From NCBI GenBank assembly GCA_947396885.1, contig OX377202.1, positions 9,548,001-9,612,000 of the forward strand: 64,000 bases of DNA. The letters are read 5' to 3'. Both the position numbers and the translations under genes were made by a program. Under the pieces are notes generated by a model. It saw nothing but the letters and a program-made list of their open reading frames with translations, was not told the DNA's origin and did no database searches. The stretch comes from Heligmosomoides polygyrus polygyrus (taxonomy: Eukaryota; Nematoda; Chromadorea; Rhabditida; Heligmosomidae). Shown here one piece after another: positions 31,601 through 43,020 of this stretch. Numbering within the stretch: the first letter of the stretch is position 1; the number at the start of each line of letters is the position of its first letter.

Positions 31601-34131
31601 TTTAGTTTACCGCCAATATAAATATAAGAATTTAAAATAATTTTATTTTTAGAAAAAAATATAAATTAAAACATATCTCAAAGCAAAGCAAAAAAGCAAG
31701 CACATTGCGTATTAAAAGACTGGATCGCGACACGCACTCGAAAAGCTCCCCGTTTATTTGATTGATGGTGTACTCCATGAACCATCAAGGTGAGGATATG
31801 TGTGTACTTTACACTTGTTTTTGTTACAACGTTAACGGGGGTCAAATTCCATGCAAAAAGAAATTCTACTATCAACCTAATAAAAATCGCTACGTCTTGT
31901 ACGAGGGCTTGGCGCAATAATTTTCAGCCTCTAAAAATGAACGCCTTCCTGCTCCATCAAACGAGCTTTAAATTATAAATTAAATCAATTGAAATTTATT
32001 ATCGCTTAAATTATTATTTTTCCTCAAAAAAAGGAAGTTTCATAAAATTTTAAACAATCTGTTCACCTGTTGGATAGGTATGTTAAAGCTTCAGAGAAAG
32101 TTATACTTGAACAAAATTTTCCTTGAACAAAAAATAATTCTGACCTTTTTGGAGAGTCTCTACTTTAATGTGGAAGAAGCTCATATTGATTTGGAGGAGT
32201 CCGCTTTAATTTCAAAAGTCTTCGGCTAGCTTAGAGTGTCGAATTTGATTTGAAAAGCGTCCAATTTGATATTTTCCGTCTACGCCAACCAAGCCCGCTA
32301 TCCTTCCGAAGTCGGCGAATAGGTACCAGACTTGTCTTGGAGTATAAAACAGGATAAAGCAACAAGAATTATCTATCGATTGGCCACTGCATGTCGATTT
32401 ATAGCTCAATTACACACAAATCTCCAAAATATTTCATAGAAGTAGAATGAGTGGCGAACCCCACAAAAAAATGAATAACGATGATCCTCTTTCTTTACTT
32501 TGATAAAAGCCACTCAAAAAGCGGGAGTAGGAGTTACCATTTTGCCAGGTTACAGAAGATGAATGCCATATAAAGAGCAACACCGACACAACCAGCAACA
32601 AGATGAGCAGAAGAATTCGCTGTCACAGCTTCTTCCTTGTTGAAGTGGAACATCATCATGGAGAATGGAGATCCAAGACTGGAACAAGCTCTGTTACATA
32701 GCGCACGAGTATTACGTTGTGCAAAAGGAACTTCAAAGCGACTGGACCTCAAAACTGTGGAGGTTAAAATTTGAAATTTCAACACTCACGTCTCAATGGT
32801 GGTTGTCGCAAAGATCTGAACAAATCGTGTCACAACACAGACGGACACTGCTATCCAACAGGGAGATGGTAACTCTGTAGTCTCCTAAACCAACAGTAAG
32901 ACCTACAAGTCCTTTCGCTAAAAAAGGTACATGTCGCGAAGACGGGCAGCATTGGCAGGTGGGAGTGGGCCAGCCAATCAAATCACATCAGACTAGCGCG
33001 CCATTCAGAGAGGGCCTATATGGCCGCTACCCTTACTGACTGGCGTATGTTACCGATGCTCTGCTTGGTTATGATTGGCTAGCACGTCCCCACCTCCCAA
33101 TGCTGCCCATCTTTGCGACATGTACCCCGAGAACACAAGCAGAAAGTTCGCTACAAGAAATTCTGATCACAAAAATTTGGCTCGAGGTTATGCGTCAGAA
33201 TGAACGGGTAGCAAAACAGACACATAGATTGTAGGGCTGATAGAAATTCGAAGTGTGTCTGTGCCCTACTCTCGAAATATTTTATACCACTTTCACGTCC
33301 AAGCGGACACTTTTCAAATCAAATTGTTCACCTTTGGAATTAAGCTGGACACTCTTCTAAGCCAGTCAAAACCTTTGAAGCCAAGACAAACGTCTTTGAA
33401 ATCGGAACGCGCTTCTTATAGGTTAAACTGCAGACCCTCCAAAATGGTTAGAATAATTTTTTGTTTAAGGAAAATGTAGTATAACTTTTTCACAATTTGA
33501 ATTCCTTTAGCCTAGCTGTCTCTTTATAAAATCTCATCTCTTTGAATCTTTGTAAAATTTTGTTATAAAAAATAGTAATTTAAAATTTAAAAAACAGTGA
33601 ATCAAAATGTATTTTAAAGCGCAACAAAGCACCAATCATATAGCGCTTCTAAAGCTTAGATTGGACCAGGCACTTAAAAGCACGTTTATTTGATTGATAG
33701 TGTAAATTTTTTTGTTATCGATCCAATAAAAATTGCGACGTCTTCGTTTAAGGGCCTTCCTTCTCTTTGAAACAAACTTTAAACCATTATTTTACTTGAA
33801 AATGAGAAATTTAAAATTTTTATATAATGGGTTGTGTATACAATGCTCATTTATTAAATAACTTTAAAAAAGGTAAAATTTGAAACAATTTGTTCACTTA
33901 TTGGTTACAGTTGTAAAACTGCTTGCAAAATTTTTTTGCTATCAGTCCAATAAAAATCGCGACGTACTATTATACTATTACTGTTATAGGTAAGGGCACG
34001 GCAAAATTTATTTTTTTGGAGCTGAAAAATACCGCCTTCCTTCTCTTTGAAACAAGCTTTAAACCTTTTCTTGAAAAATAAGAATTTTATAAAATTTTAA
34101 ACAATGTGTTTATTATTATTAATATGGGGGG

Positions 34132-34189
<58 letters not shown>

Positions 34190-37100
34190 GGGTGGGCCAA
34201 AAGTAATGAGACTATCCATGCCGTGCCCAAACAGATATGTCGTGACAGGAGTCCGGTTTCGTGCTTCTCGTATTTGTATGTTCGTTTGCTACTTACTGAA
34301 GACCCCTGAGAAGTGACCACTTCCGCCCTTTCTAGAAGAATGCCAAAACCCCAGCCTGTCTCATGCCGAAACCCCAGTCTGACGAGTCGACCTGTGTCGC
34401 GCAAATCTCCCCCAATTCCCAACCCCGAGCAGCCTGGGCTCAATATTCACGCAAGATGAGAAGTACATCTTCTACCTTAACCTTGCCAAGCAGCGAGTAT
34501 GGGTGAGGCCAGGTGACCTGTTACCGACCTTCGTTCGGCGAGATGTTCACGGCGAGAAGCATCTTTGGAGCTTTTGGATCTGCGCCCATGGATCGGTTTA
34601 CCGGAGGCTGTTTCCCAAGAGCACCGCGATGAACTCCAAGGCCATGGTGAACGAAATAGAGGAGATGGGCCGGCGACTCGCTTTTATTCATTCGCAGCGC
34701 TTCAAGAAGGTTCTCCTCTTCGACAACGAGCAGTAGATCAGCACCAGGCCTAAGCAGTTCTGGAAGGAGGGATCAGGAAGTTGGCTGATCGATGGCAGCA
34801 AGGTCGTTGACCTTAGCGGCGAATACATTCCCCAACACCGTTGAGTTGTAATTGAGTTAAAAAGAGATAAAGAAATTTGTTGAAATTGTCTCATTACTTT
34901 GGGCCCACCTTAATATTGTTATTATTATTATTAGAATATATAAATAAGACCTAAAGAAATCATGCTAAAATTTTTCTCCAACAAAAAGTTATTCTAATCT
35001 TTTTTGGAGAGTTTCTAGCTTAATACAAAACAAATAAAAATAGAGGTTCGAAGAAGTAAAGAAATGTGTAAAGTGCAATCCTTAATTACAAAATAAATAT
35101 TACTTAGCATAAAAAATATTAAAAAGGTTCGTTTCGCCACTATCTTCAGACGAACCTTTGTGTAATGCTACTCCCGTGGCTCTTCAGTGAAGAAGAGGAG
35201 CATATTTTAAGATATCTTTAAAATCTGTTTGTGTGTGAAGAGAGATAGGAAAATGAAAAGGAAGAGAGATTAGATGTAAAAAAAGAAGAGAAAGAATGAA
35301 TACGATAGAATGAGGAATTAGACACTACTTGAGAAAATTGAGTTTAAAAATGAAGACAAAGGAGGAGTAAAAAAATGTGAGTTAAACAAAAAGATATTTC
35401 TGAAAGAAGTAGGAAAACACGTTCTAAGTTGAAACGGGTTAATTGAAAGGCTTATTCATATGTCTTAATGTCAAAGAAGCTCATTTCAATTCTGAAAAGT
35501 TCGCTTCGTTTCAAAAGTCTTAGAGCCAGCTTTGAAGAGTGTCTAATTGGATTTGAAAATGCCAGTTTGATTTTTAAAAAATGTCCAATTCGACGCGAAA
35601 ACTGTATAAATATCAATTGTCAAACTAATTCATCTTTACTGTTTGCAGGTGTAAAACACCTTGCAATTTTTTTCGCTATCAATCGAATAAAAATCGCGAT
35701 GTCTTGGTTAAGGGCATGACTAAATTCTTTTTTTGGAATTAAAAATGACCACTTCTTCTTTTTAGAACAAGCTTCAAACCATTATTTTAAAAAAGAATTT
35801 TCTATCGTTTTGAAGAATGTGCTAAATCATTGGGTAAGTGAACTAAAACCTTAATAATGTTATACCAAAATTTTTCTTGGACAAAAAATTATTTTAGCCT
35901 TTTTGAAAAGTCTCTAGTTTAATGTAGAAGCAGCTCGTTTCAATTTAGAAGAGTTGGCTTTGATTTCAAAAGCCTTAACGCTAGCTTAGAAGAGTGTCTA
36001 CGTTGTTCAATTCGTGAAAAGAAAAATGGGCAATTCGACGCGAAAATTGTATTATATAGATATCAATTGTCAAACTAAATCGTCTTTATTTTTATGCAGG
36101 TGTAACCCTTCTTACAATTTTTTTGCTAACAATCGAATAAATTCTCGATGTCTCGATTAAGAGCATGGCGCAATCTCTTTTTAAAAGCAAAAAATAGTCT
36201 ATTTCCTTTTCCCTAAAACAAGCTTTAAACCGCTATTAGAAGAAAAAATTTTGAAATTTTGAACAATGTGTCACTATTGGATAAGTGAATAAAACTTCAA
36301 AGAAATCATTTCAAAATTTTTCTTGAACAAATAATTCTAGCCTCTTTGGAGAGTCACTAATTTAATATAAGAAGCTTGTTTCAATTTAGAAAAGTTGGTT
36401 CCAATTTCAAAGGCTCTAAAACTGGCTTAGGAGAGTGTCCAATTTGGTCTGGAAAATGTTCAATTTGAATTGAAAAGTGTCCATTTCGACGTGAAAATGG
36501 TATGAATGTCAATTGACTTACTAATTCGTCCAGCAAGTACCAACCTTTGCTTCCGCCGACTCTAACACGTCGTACGTCTCTTTGAATATAAAGAAGATCA
36601 GTATAAATCCTGTTATACTCAGTAATAAAGAGAATAGTGCAGGAGCATTATAGATGTTAAGCTGATAAAACGGCAGCACGTAAATTCCATCAGGACCAAG
36701 AGGTGTGAAGAAAAGTTGGAAAGCTGTAAACGATGTTCATGTCCTCTACTGTAAGGGGATACGCAGATGCTCCAAACCTGGCCCGATCAGTGTACCGGTT
36801 GCTATTCCACCGCTCACACACGCTATGGCACGCGAACGATCGCCGATGGATGAAGCCGTGGAGGCATAGGCCCTGAGAAGTGCCATGTTCCCTTGAAAGT
36901 TGATGTTATATTTATTGTAATATATTTTGTTTTTATTTCACTTTATTGTATTTTCTCTCATGTTGGTCAACCACCAAGAAGTCGAGGCCTTTTACGTGGA
37001 GCTGGAGAAGTTCTATAAGGAAGATAAGACCTTCTACAAGGGGACCGTCGGCGACTTCAACGCCAAAATCGGGCCACGAAGGTCACCGGAAGAACTTCAC

Positions 37101-40100
37101 ATCAGAGCTCAAGGTTTGAAGTGGAAGACGAAAGGCTGTCTTAGTTCATCATTTCGACCAAGACCATCCATGGAAGCTCACAATTCCAGAAGCCTCCAGC
37201 CCTACGATGGACCTGGGAACCCCCGGTGGCCAGTTCCACAACGAGATCGATCACATCATCTTCAACCGCAAGTATTGCCTGACCGACGTCTCCGTTGTCC
37301 CCAAGTTCTACACGGGATCGGACCACCGCTTCCTTCGCGCAATGTTCTGCTTTTCGCGTCAAGGAGAGAAGGCCGCGAATTTCAAGAAGAGGAGTCCCAG
37401 AACGACCACCAACTGGGACATGTTCACCTCTCTTGCCGGCCTTTGGGAAGATGCCGTCATGGACAACATTGACGATGAATACGACCGCTTCGTGCACCAT
37501 CTCCGCGATAGCACTAAGGGAGCCGAGAGCTTGAAGACCACCAAGAGACGCCTGTCTCCGGAAACTCTCGAGCTGGTACGCCAGCGTGGAGGCAGCTACC
37601 ACCAACAGATCTTCGAGGTTGTGAAGCTATACAGAGCGTCGATAAAAGAAGATTTTGAAGGGCCTTCAGATGTTCTCGTTGTGAAGAGCGTCGATGAAGG
37701 AGGATCTTAAGGGGTTTTCAGAAATTCTCGTTGAGATACGCCAGCACCATAGGCCGGCGGCAACTACTAGCTGAAGTCCAAACTAGCGAAGCTATACAGA
37801 GAAAGAGTAGGGTAGGATCTTAAAAGAGAAGAACTGAGTGTTGGATGAAGCTACAGAGGCTTGGATAAGGACCCATATCATCGGCCGAAACTTTGTCAAC
37901 TCAAGACCAAGGTATCCACTCTCTTGCGCCTAGATGTAGATGTCATCTGATCCAGAAAGGCAGCGCAGAGGGTCGTCTATGGCTTTTACTCTGATCTCTT
38001 CAGAGGGAGTATTCACGGTTTTCCTGTCATCTATCGCAGAATATATGTGCCGTCTGCCTTGCTTCCGGGATCCGACAGCCCATCTTGTCGGCGAGTACAG
38101 CACCCGGTCCACACAGTATCAGATCCAAACACCAGAAGAACCTCACGCCAATGCTCGTCAACACTGTGTCACGATTTTCCATGTGCTGCTTGTCGGAAAG
38201 CAAGTGCACCTCACTAACAGTGGATGACCAACAGGACCGTTTTTCTGCACAAAAAAGGGAGAGCTGTGCAGCGGATTCACGATCAAGATCAAGAACGACA
38301 ACGTCGTCAACATGAAGAGAGCGAGAGGATAACATGGCACCTTCCCCTTAGTTCTTTTATTGGCGACTTTGTTGCACTGTTCTGCTTTGACCAAGCTTTG
38401 CCGACGTTCGAAGAACAGAGAGATCGCTATCGCATGGGTCAAGCGTCAAAAATTTTGAGGGCCGTACGCGTAATGCTCTTCGCAAACCCACGTTGGATTA
38501 GAGCCGTCACCGGCAGAACTCTGCGAGATGTGGGGAAACCTCCAGAACGCCCTGCAACGCGTTGGTCGGACTTCTTCGTGAAAGCCCTGCACAAGCGATA
38601 TGACGCACTTCGTGTCTCTCGAGCGAGGAGACTCCAGTGGAGCACTTTGGCACGCAACAGGGACGAATAGAGATATTGATGGCGTCCGCTCGAGCAATTC
38701 GATGACCAAAAGGACGTCACGTGACGCAGGAAATGTAACATTTTTTGCATATATTCGAACAATTTTCAATGAAAACTTTCATATCTTCGAAAAAGCTCGA
38801 ACAAGGAGAACAATTATGTAATGGACCATAGTCGAGTTCTATCACAGTACATATCTCAAAGCGTTTTTCTGCAAAAAAGTTTGAGCGGATACCTGTTCCA
38901 GAGCCAGCAACAAACCGCGCTACCATCATCACAGTCGCCACTTGAGAGGGTGAGAAGAACGGAAGCGACATGTAGAGTGAGTTTCCCGTCATCATGAAGA
39001 CAAAACCGGTGAGAAGAGGTAGTCGAACCTAAACCTAGTGCAACACTTTGTGCAATGTAGGACTTCCATAAGTTCGGAGACAACGTAAGAAAAACTGAAT
39101 ATTCTAAAGTGCTTCTCGACTTCCCAGTGACGAATTTATTAAGTTGGCCGGAAACTTCTGGCGGTTTTGACTGGTCCAGTTCAAATGGTGATAACTTTCT
39201 TCATGTTCAATGACACTCGAAGTTAGCACCATCGAATCAACACACTTTTCTCTACGCGATGCTGTGTGACCAATTCCATCAGCGAAAAAACTGGGAGGTC
39301 GAGATACGGCAATTCTAGGAAGGCTGTTTTTGCATGGCCCTGATAAGCGAAGGTTCTACCAGACCAGCGGGGAAGTCCTGGTCAAGATTAATGTACTTGT
39401 GGGGTGGTAGTCGGCTAGCGCAAGGTCTTGTGAATATGGCGGCTGGAGCTGAACTCCAACTCCTAGCTCGTTTAGTTTTCGCAAGTGATTTGCGAAACGT
39501 GTGGGCCGGCGTTGTCGTGCAGAAGAATGGGACCTCTTCTGTTGACCAGTGCCGGCTACAGCTCACGCAGTTTTCGGTACACCTCGTCGATTTCGTCACA
39601 GTAATACATGCTGCGATGGTTCGGCTTTGTTCCAGAAGGCTGTAGTGAATCACACCGGCCGCCGGCCACCAGACCGTTACCATCGCCTCTTCTGGTGGGA
39701 TTTCAGCTTTGATATGTGCTTGGGGATCCGTCGACATCAACCCGCTGACCTGATCGTCTTCGATTACCGTTCAGAACCCAATTTTCATCGCATGTGACGA
39801 TCGATACAGGAAGGGGACGGTTTGATTCTGGAGAAGAACAGATTTCGAAACGCGGCAGTATCTGACGATCACTCAAATCGTGGCGCACCTACTTTCCAAG
39901 CTTTTCACCTTTCCAAGGCGTTTCAAACCATCTGTATCCGCAGTTTTGCTAGACCTTCCACAAGCTCACGGAATGTTTGCCATGGACCAGCTTCCACGAA
40001 GGCTTTCAAATTGTCGTCCTGGAATTCTGTAGAGCTGCCGCTTCGGGGTGGACCTTCAAAGATGAAATCCCCAAAACGAAATTTCTCGAACCACCTCTGC

Positions 40101-40847
40101 CCGGCCCTTTCTCCAACAGTGTTCGGCCCCCAGACATGGTTGATTTGCCAGGCTGTTTCGACGGCCCAGTTTCGGCCCAGTTTGAAATTGAAGCTAAAAA
40201 TCGTTCGGGTATTCGTTGCTCTTTCGAATTCTCCAATAAATCTTCGAAGAAACACAATTACTAAGCATAAGTGGAATCCAAATTATTCCGTCAGATAGGT
40301 CAAGGAATTCTGTACTGGGAGGACAAGGAACTCTGTACTGGGCTTAATATAAAAATGCGAAGTAAGTTGAATACTGATTCAATAATATACGAACAAAAAG
40401 CAGCTGCAGAAAAAGCGCCAGAACTTCCCGGCCAACCTAAAACTATCGTGTTTAAGGAGCTTCCAGAAATTCTTCACCAAACAACAAACCTGCTCAATTT
40501 TATTACTCCAGTATCCAAACGTCGGGGCAGAGATGCACTGGCCTAGGCTGTACAAAGCAACTATAGTTCCATATTGGGTCTCAACAGCTTGAGGATTTAG
40601 CTGAAATTTTTAGAACGAAACACATTTCAGACATATGAAACGCTGAAATGGTCTAACACAAGCACAAACACAGTTTACCATCGCCTACCTTCCTGAGATA
40701 AGGCCACATTGAACTGAAGAAGATACTGAACTGTGCTGCTTGAACGAACGAACAAAGTCCGGCGATGTAGATTGATGGCCATGGCGTTTTCGACCTTGAC
40801 ACTTCCTCCGATGACGTCTTCTTCGAGCTAGACGTTGTGGTGTCTTC
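28690..40847 (-). CDS. MFSD8/CLN7-like major facilitator transporter, gene B
   Basis: Predicted multi-pass MFS carrier; by homology to MFSD8 probably endolysosomal, substrate unknown. Exons on the minus strand: 40847-40689, 40600-40490, 39028-38893, 36891-36778, 36723-36545, 32884-32790, 32678-32538, (damaged exon 8 from 32497), 29342-29275, 29223-29122, 29049-28982 and 28846-28690. All have GT-AG borders and consistent phases. Landmarks: exon 1 SSMWPYLRK; exon 2 LNPQAVETQYG and FGYWSN; exon 3 PLLTGFVFMMTGNSLYM; exon 4 NMALLRAYAST; exon 5 YNAPALFSLLL; exon 6 a membrane stretch ending FATTTIET; exon 7 LGSPFSMMMF; exon 9 GCYAERFDWCENLT (cysteine-bearing loop, a candidate N-glycosylation site); exon 10 LYSEIIGPRRQ; exon 11 GTLQGVFMMAGSVGRLLAP; exon 12 a last membrane span and the stop (28690-28692). 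About 440 residues are visible, against 518 in human MFSD8. The first coding exon with Met was not found; an in-frame stop precedes exon 1's acceptor. Confidence 0.88.
29391..29582 (+). mobile_element. MITE-F, complete copy
   Basis: Ends GACCTATCCTAGTCGGGAGG and CCTCCGACTAGGATAGATCC are inverted repeats of about 20 bp. The 190-bp body has no coding sequence. This is the best-preserved copy of the family. Confidence 0.8.
29600..29745. repeat. Dispersed repeat, partner at 1066-1205
   Basis: Adjoins the MITE-F copy. It resembles 1066-1205 over about 130 bp. Confidence 0.4.
29843..29893 (+). repeat. tRNA-like 3' half, second SINE family
   Basis: GCGGGTTCGAGTCCCGCCCG is a good B box and T arm, but no 5' half with a pairing acceptor stem lies upstream. 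A related copy lies at 43655-43735 with the same trailing sequence (TTTGATC, then ACATCC). Confidence 0.5.
30125..30391 (-). mobile_element. tRNA-derived SINE, copy 2 (B-box region deleted)
   Basis: Same family as 61428-61719. The stretch between GCCTGGGCGGG and GGTGCA, which holds the B box, is missing. Confidence 0.85.
30470..30850. repeat. Dispersed repeat R2, copy 1
   Basis: Matches 35040-35400 in the same orientation. Shared blocks include TTCGTTTCGCCACT, ATTTTAAGAT and a purine-rich tail. Confidence 0.65.
31095..31315 (-). mobile_element. tRNA-derived SINE, copy 3, diverged
   Basis: Blocks CATATTTGGCCCGAACAATA and CCGATCCCGGAGCGGAGATG follow the family order; the head ends CTATGCGCCC at 31315. 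Confidence 0.75.
31386..32273. repeat. Palindromic repeat family P, copy 2
   Basis: Begins CATTTTCACGTCGAGTTGGA and ends in the inverted, diverged counterpart near 32270 (GTCCAATTTGATATTTTCCG). The interior has CCATCAAGGTGAGGATATGT and AATAAAAATCGCTACGTC, as in the other copies. Confidence 0.65.
32283..32462 (+). mobile_element. SINE fragment, 5' truncated, beside exon 8 of gene B
   Basis: GCCAACCAAGCCCGCTATCC, AAGTCGGCGAATAGGTACCA and GAAGTAGAATGAGTGGCG follow the + strand order of the SINE. It ends where the exon 8 candidate's coding sequence would continue. Confidence 0.65.
32455..32497 (-). pseudogene. Exon 8 remnant of gene B
   Basis: A 40-nt GT-AG intron would join exon 7 to 32497. 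The reading frame then gives KERGSSLFIFLWG, which fits the start of the next MFSD8 membrane segment, before it runs into SINE sequence. The matching stretch in gene A (near 1575-1500, after an acceptor TTAGAAAG) is frame-shifted and has stops. Confidence 0.4.
32926..33126. mobile_element. 201-bp MITE with inverted ends
   Basis: GGTACATGTCGCGAAGACGG at the left is mirrored by CATCTTTGCGACATGTACC at the right. The inverted similarity continues through GCAGCATTGG and the CCAATCA or TGATTGG blocks. No target duplication is obvious. It lies just upstream of exon 6 of gene B. Confidence 0.75.
33287..34080. repeat. Palindromic repeat family P, copy 3
   Basis: Left end CACTTTCACGTCCAAGCGGA. The interior repeats AATAAAAATTGCGACGTC and AATAAAAATCGCGACGTA. 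Its right side merges with the tandem half-copies beyond 34930. Confidence 0.55.
34130..34186. repeat. (ATT)n microsatellite
   Basis: Pure ATT tract that served as target for the mariner insertion at 34187. Confidence 0.95.
34187..34913 (+). mobile_element. Shortened mariner family M-short, copy 1 (further deleted)
   Basis: Ends TTAGGGTGGGCCAAAAGTAA and its inverted partner, flanked by TA. It is 727 bp. It encodes the same transposase piece as 61756-62665 up to LLFDNE, where a stop and a deletion of about 185 bp remove the third catalytic motif. Confidence 0.88.
34930..36505. repeat. Palindromic repeat family P, tandem half-copies
   Basis: The junction TCAATTGTCAAACTAA, which follows a CCAATTCGACGCGAAAA-type end, recurs near 35608 and 36060, with a third end near 36487-36510. 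The period is about 450 bp, and the array stops about 40 bp before the donor of exon 5 in gene B. Repeat R2 (35040-35400) is embedded. Confidence 0.6.
35040..35400. repeat. Dispersed repeat R2, copy 2
   Basis: Partner of 30470-30850. It contains a perfect hairpin with 10-bp arms (AAAGGTTCGT near 35128 and ACGAACCTTT). Confidence 0.65.
36960..38710 (+). pseudogene. RTE-type LINE, internally deleted
   Basis: The endonuclease domain piece opens with EVEAFYVELEKFYKEDKTFY and TVGDFNAKIGPRR, then continues in another frame (37207-37710) with GGQFHNEIDHIIFNRKYC and YTGSDHRFLR, the catalytic SDH of the APE-type endonuclease. A decayed linker follows around 37940-38300. The C-terminal KALHKRYDALRVSRARRLQW then occurs at 38224-38670. 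The reverse transcriptase core is missing. It lies in the third intron of gene B, antisense to it. Confidence 0.87.
39300..40262 (-). pseudogene. Degenerate mariner transposase
   Basis: Minus-strand pieces: 40255-39923 (N-terminal half, NFKLGRNWAVETAWQINHVW and GQRWFEKFRFGDF), 39888-39703 with the first catalytic motif VTCDENW, 39740-39315 with VTVWWPAAGVIHYSLL. In further frames there are LHDNAGPH and QDLALADYH. All three acidic codons survive, but in different frames. Ends were not identified. Confidence 0.85.
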
Positions 40848-40849
40848 CT

Positions 40850-41690
40850 GAACAAGGTGCCTTCATCTGTAGGGTATAGTGGACAGACTTCAGGTCTCCA
40901 TGTTGCTCATTTCTAAGGCGGATCCCTATTAATCAACGTTAAAAATACAACAATATATAAGATTAAAATAATTTAAAGATCTAAAAATTAAATTGTCAAA
41001 ATTATCATGTCCGAAAAATAGAAACTGCAAACAGTTATGACACCTAATCTGTCCAAGCCTGTCTAAAGTCTCCGCTATTTTAGTGCCTTGAACGTTTCCT
41101 AATTGTTTAAGTTTTTTATTCCACAACTTGCTGTTTACGTCTTGCGGAACTTCGTACCATTAGTTAGAGAGTACAAAGTCGCTTCTAAGCCATTAAAAAT
41201 ATATCAGATGCCTTTCAAAATGAAGTTCTTGACAAACTTTTCTTAACAGACCAAAACTTAGAGTTCTGTTTGATCTCTTGGCTCCTTTCTGGCTTGAATG
41301 TTGAAAACGCTAGCAGTCTGTTCAAAACCTAGTAGCACAATAAGCAAGAAATTATCTAAAAACTCAGCATTGATGTAAAGACATGAAACACTTTATACGA
41401 GAGATAATGAACATTACGGTGATGAAAGTCCTCGCTCAGAAGGTATAGTCAACCAGAGGAAAAACGAAAAAAACGCCTAGGAAAATAGAAAGCCCAAACA
41501 ATTTCTTTTTTACAGATTTAGCCTAAAGCATGGCGAATGAAAAGGCATGCTGCTAAATCACTTCCTTAAGGAGATATTTTCAATTTACTCAGTATTCCAT
41601 GACCTGACCTCTGGACAAACGGGTGCTAACTTCGGCCTATAATTTCTTTCTTTAAGAAATGATTGTTTTAACCATTTGGATAAAAGTAAT
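40850..41690. other. Upstream region of gene B
   Basis: The first coding exon and promoter of gene B are expected here or further upstream. I could not identify a Met exon or core promoter. AT-rich, no repeat recognised. Confidence 0.35.
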
Positions 41691-41691
41691 G

Positions 41692-41974
41692 ATAAGGGAC
41701 GGCGCCACTTAATCCCTTTTTTGGGATGCGCCACGCATTCTACTTCTACGGGATGTCGTGGATACGATATGAATGCGTATTTGACCGACACAACGACTTG
41801 AGATGGCCAGGCGATGGACAAGTCAGTGCTTTATCCTTCCCAGAAATGTCTGGTAGTAACTCATCGACCCCGGAGGGATGAACGCTTGGTTGGTGTCGGC
41901 GAGAAATCTGAACCAAGAACCTGGTATCAGGTGCACGCTACAGCCGGCACCTCCTCCGACTGCGCTACATGCGA
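41692..41974 (-). mobile_element. tRNA-derived SINE, copy 4
   Basis: Family blocks CAATCCCTTTTTTGGGATGC-like, CCCCGGAGGGATGAACG and CTGCGCTACATGCGATC in the expected order. Confidence 0.85.
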
Positions 41975-42265
41975 TCATATTTATGAAGAGCGTTATAATG
42001 AGCAAATAATGAGTAATAAAAAGGAAGATTCTGCGGAATTCCAACATAGGAACTAGCCAACGCGAACATGCTCTGAGTCACTCCCAGAGGGCTCACTTTT
42101 GGAATTTGGTGATTCATTACTCATACATGACAAATTGAGAAGACAGGATGGTAGACTCGATCATAAGATTATGGTTAGAATCTGAGACTGTTAAATTCCT
42201 GCTTCTCTCCATGTTCGACTTTCCATAAATCTCGGCATAATGAATATATAGTTCTGAATTCGAAT

Positions 42266-43020
42266 ACGTCAGCTAGCCAATATAACACAGCCTTATTCGG
42301 CTGACGTTTCGACCTTATCGCCTTCGTCGGAGCCTAGAAAGCCAGAAACTTGTAAAATTATCCCACCAAGCACCATTTCAAATTGAGATAACAAATTCAA
42401 GGACCGTGTGGATCAGAAAAAGAATTATGCAACCGAGGCTGGAAGGCTTACCTACATAGAAGTGCAGAGAAGGACCCGTTGGAGTCGCCTACGACCAAAT
42501 GACTGGTAGGTGACCCAGAAGCCTTCAACTCCTCTAGGATCTCATCGGTTGCAAGCGCACGATAATGAAGAGTTTGAGGTAGCAGAGCGAATCCTGACGC
42601 AATAGAAACAAACACCTGCACGCAAAACATTGGAGGCGTTTTCGATACACAGCAAAGATCCCAAATTGAACAGAAAGGATGAATGCCCGGCCATAGCTAA
42701 CGAACTCGCCCCATTTCTTGACCTCTATGGATTCTGACCTCAGGAGTCCTCTGGTCAGGGGCCGCGGCACGGCTTCTGGGTCACCTACCAGTCATTTGGT
42801 CTGTAGGCGTATCCAACGGATCCTTCTCTGCACTTCTAGATGAGCCTTCTAGCCTTGGTCGCATAATGGTCGGCACGGTTCTTGAATTTGTTTTCTCAGT
42901 TTGAAAGGGTGCTTTGTGGGATAATTTCACACGTTTCTGGCTTTCCAGGCTTCGATGAAGGCGATGAGGCCGAAACGTTAGCCGAATAAACCTGTGCTAT
43001 CTTGCTTTTCTCTTGCAAAT
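42266..43020. mobile_element. Inverted-repeat element, about 750 bp
   Basis: The left part (CTTATTCGGCTGACGTTTCG, then GCCAGAAACTTGTAAAATTA) is mirrored at 42905-43005. The inner blocks ACCAAATGACTGGTAGGTGA (42496) and its reverse complement (near 42785) are also inverted. No coding sequence. 43021-43600 contains only a short TTTA run near 43276. Confidence 0.7.

Noticed and set aside
34087..34443. Poly-asparagine / poly-leucine reading frames
   Set aside because: Translation of the (ATT)n tract.
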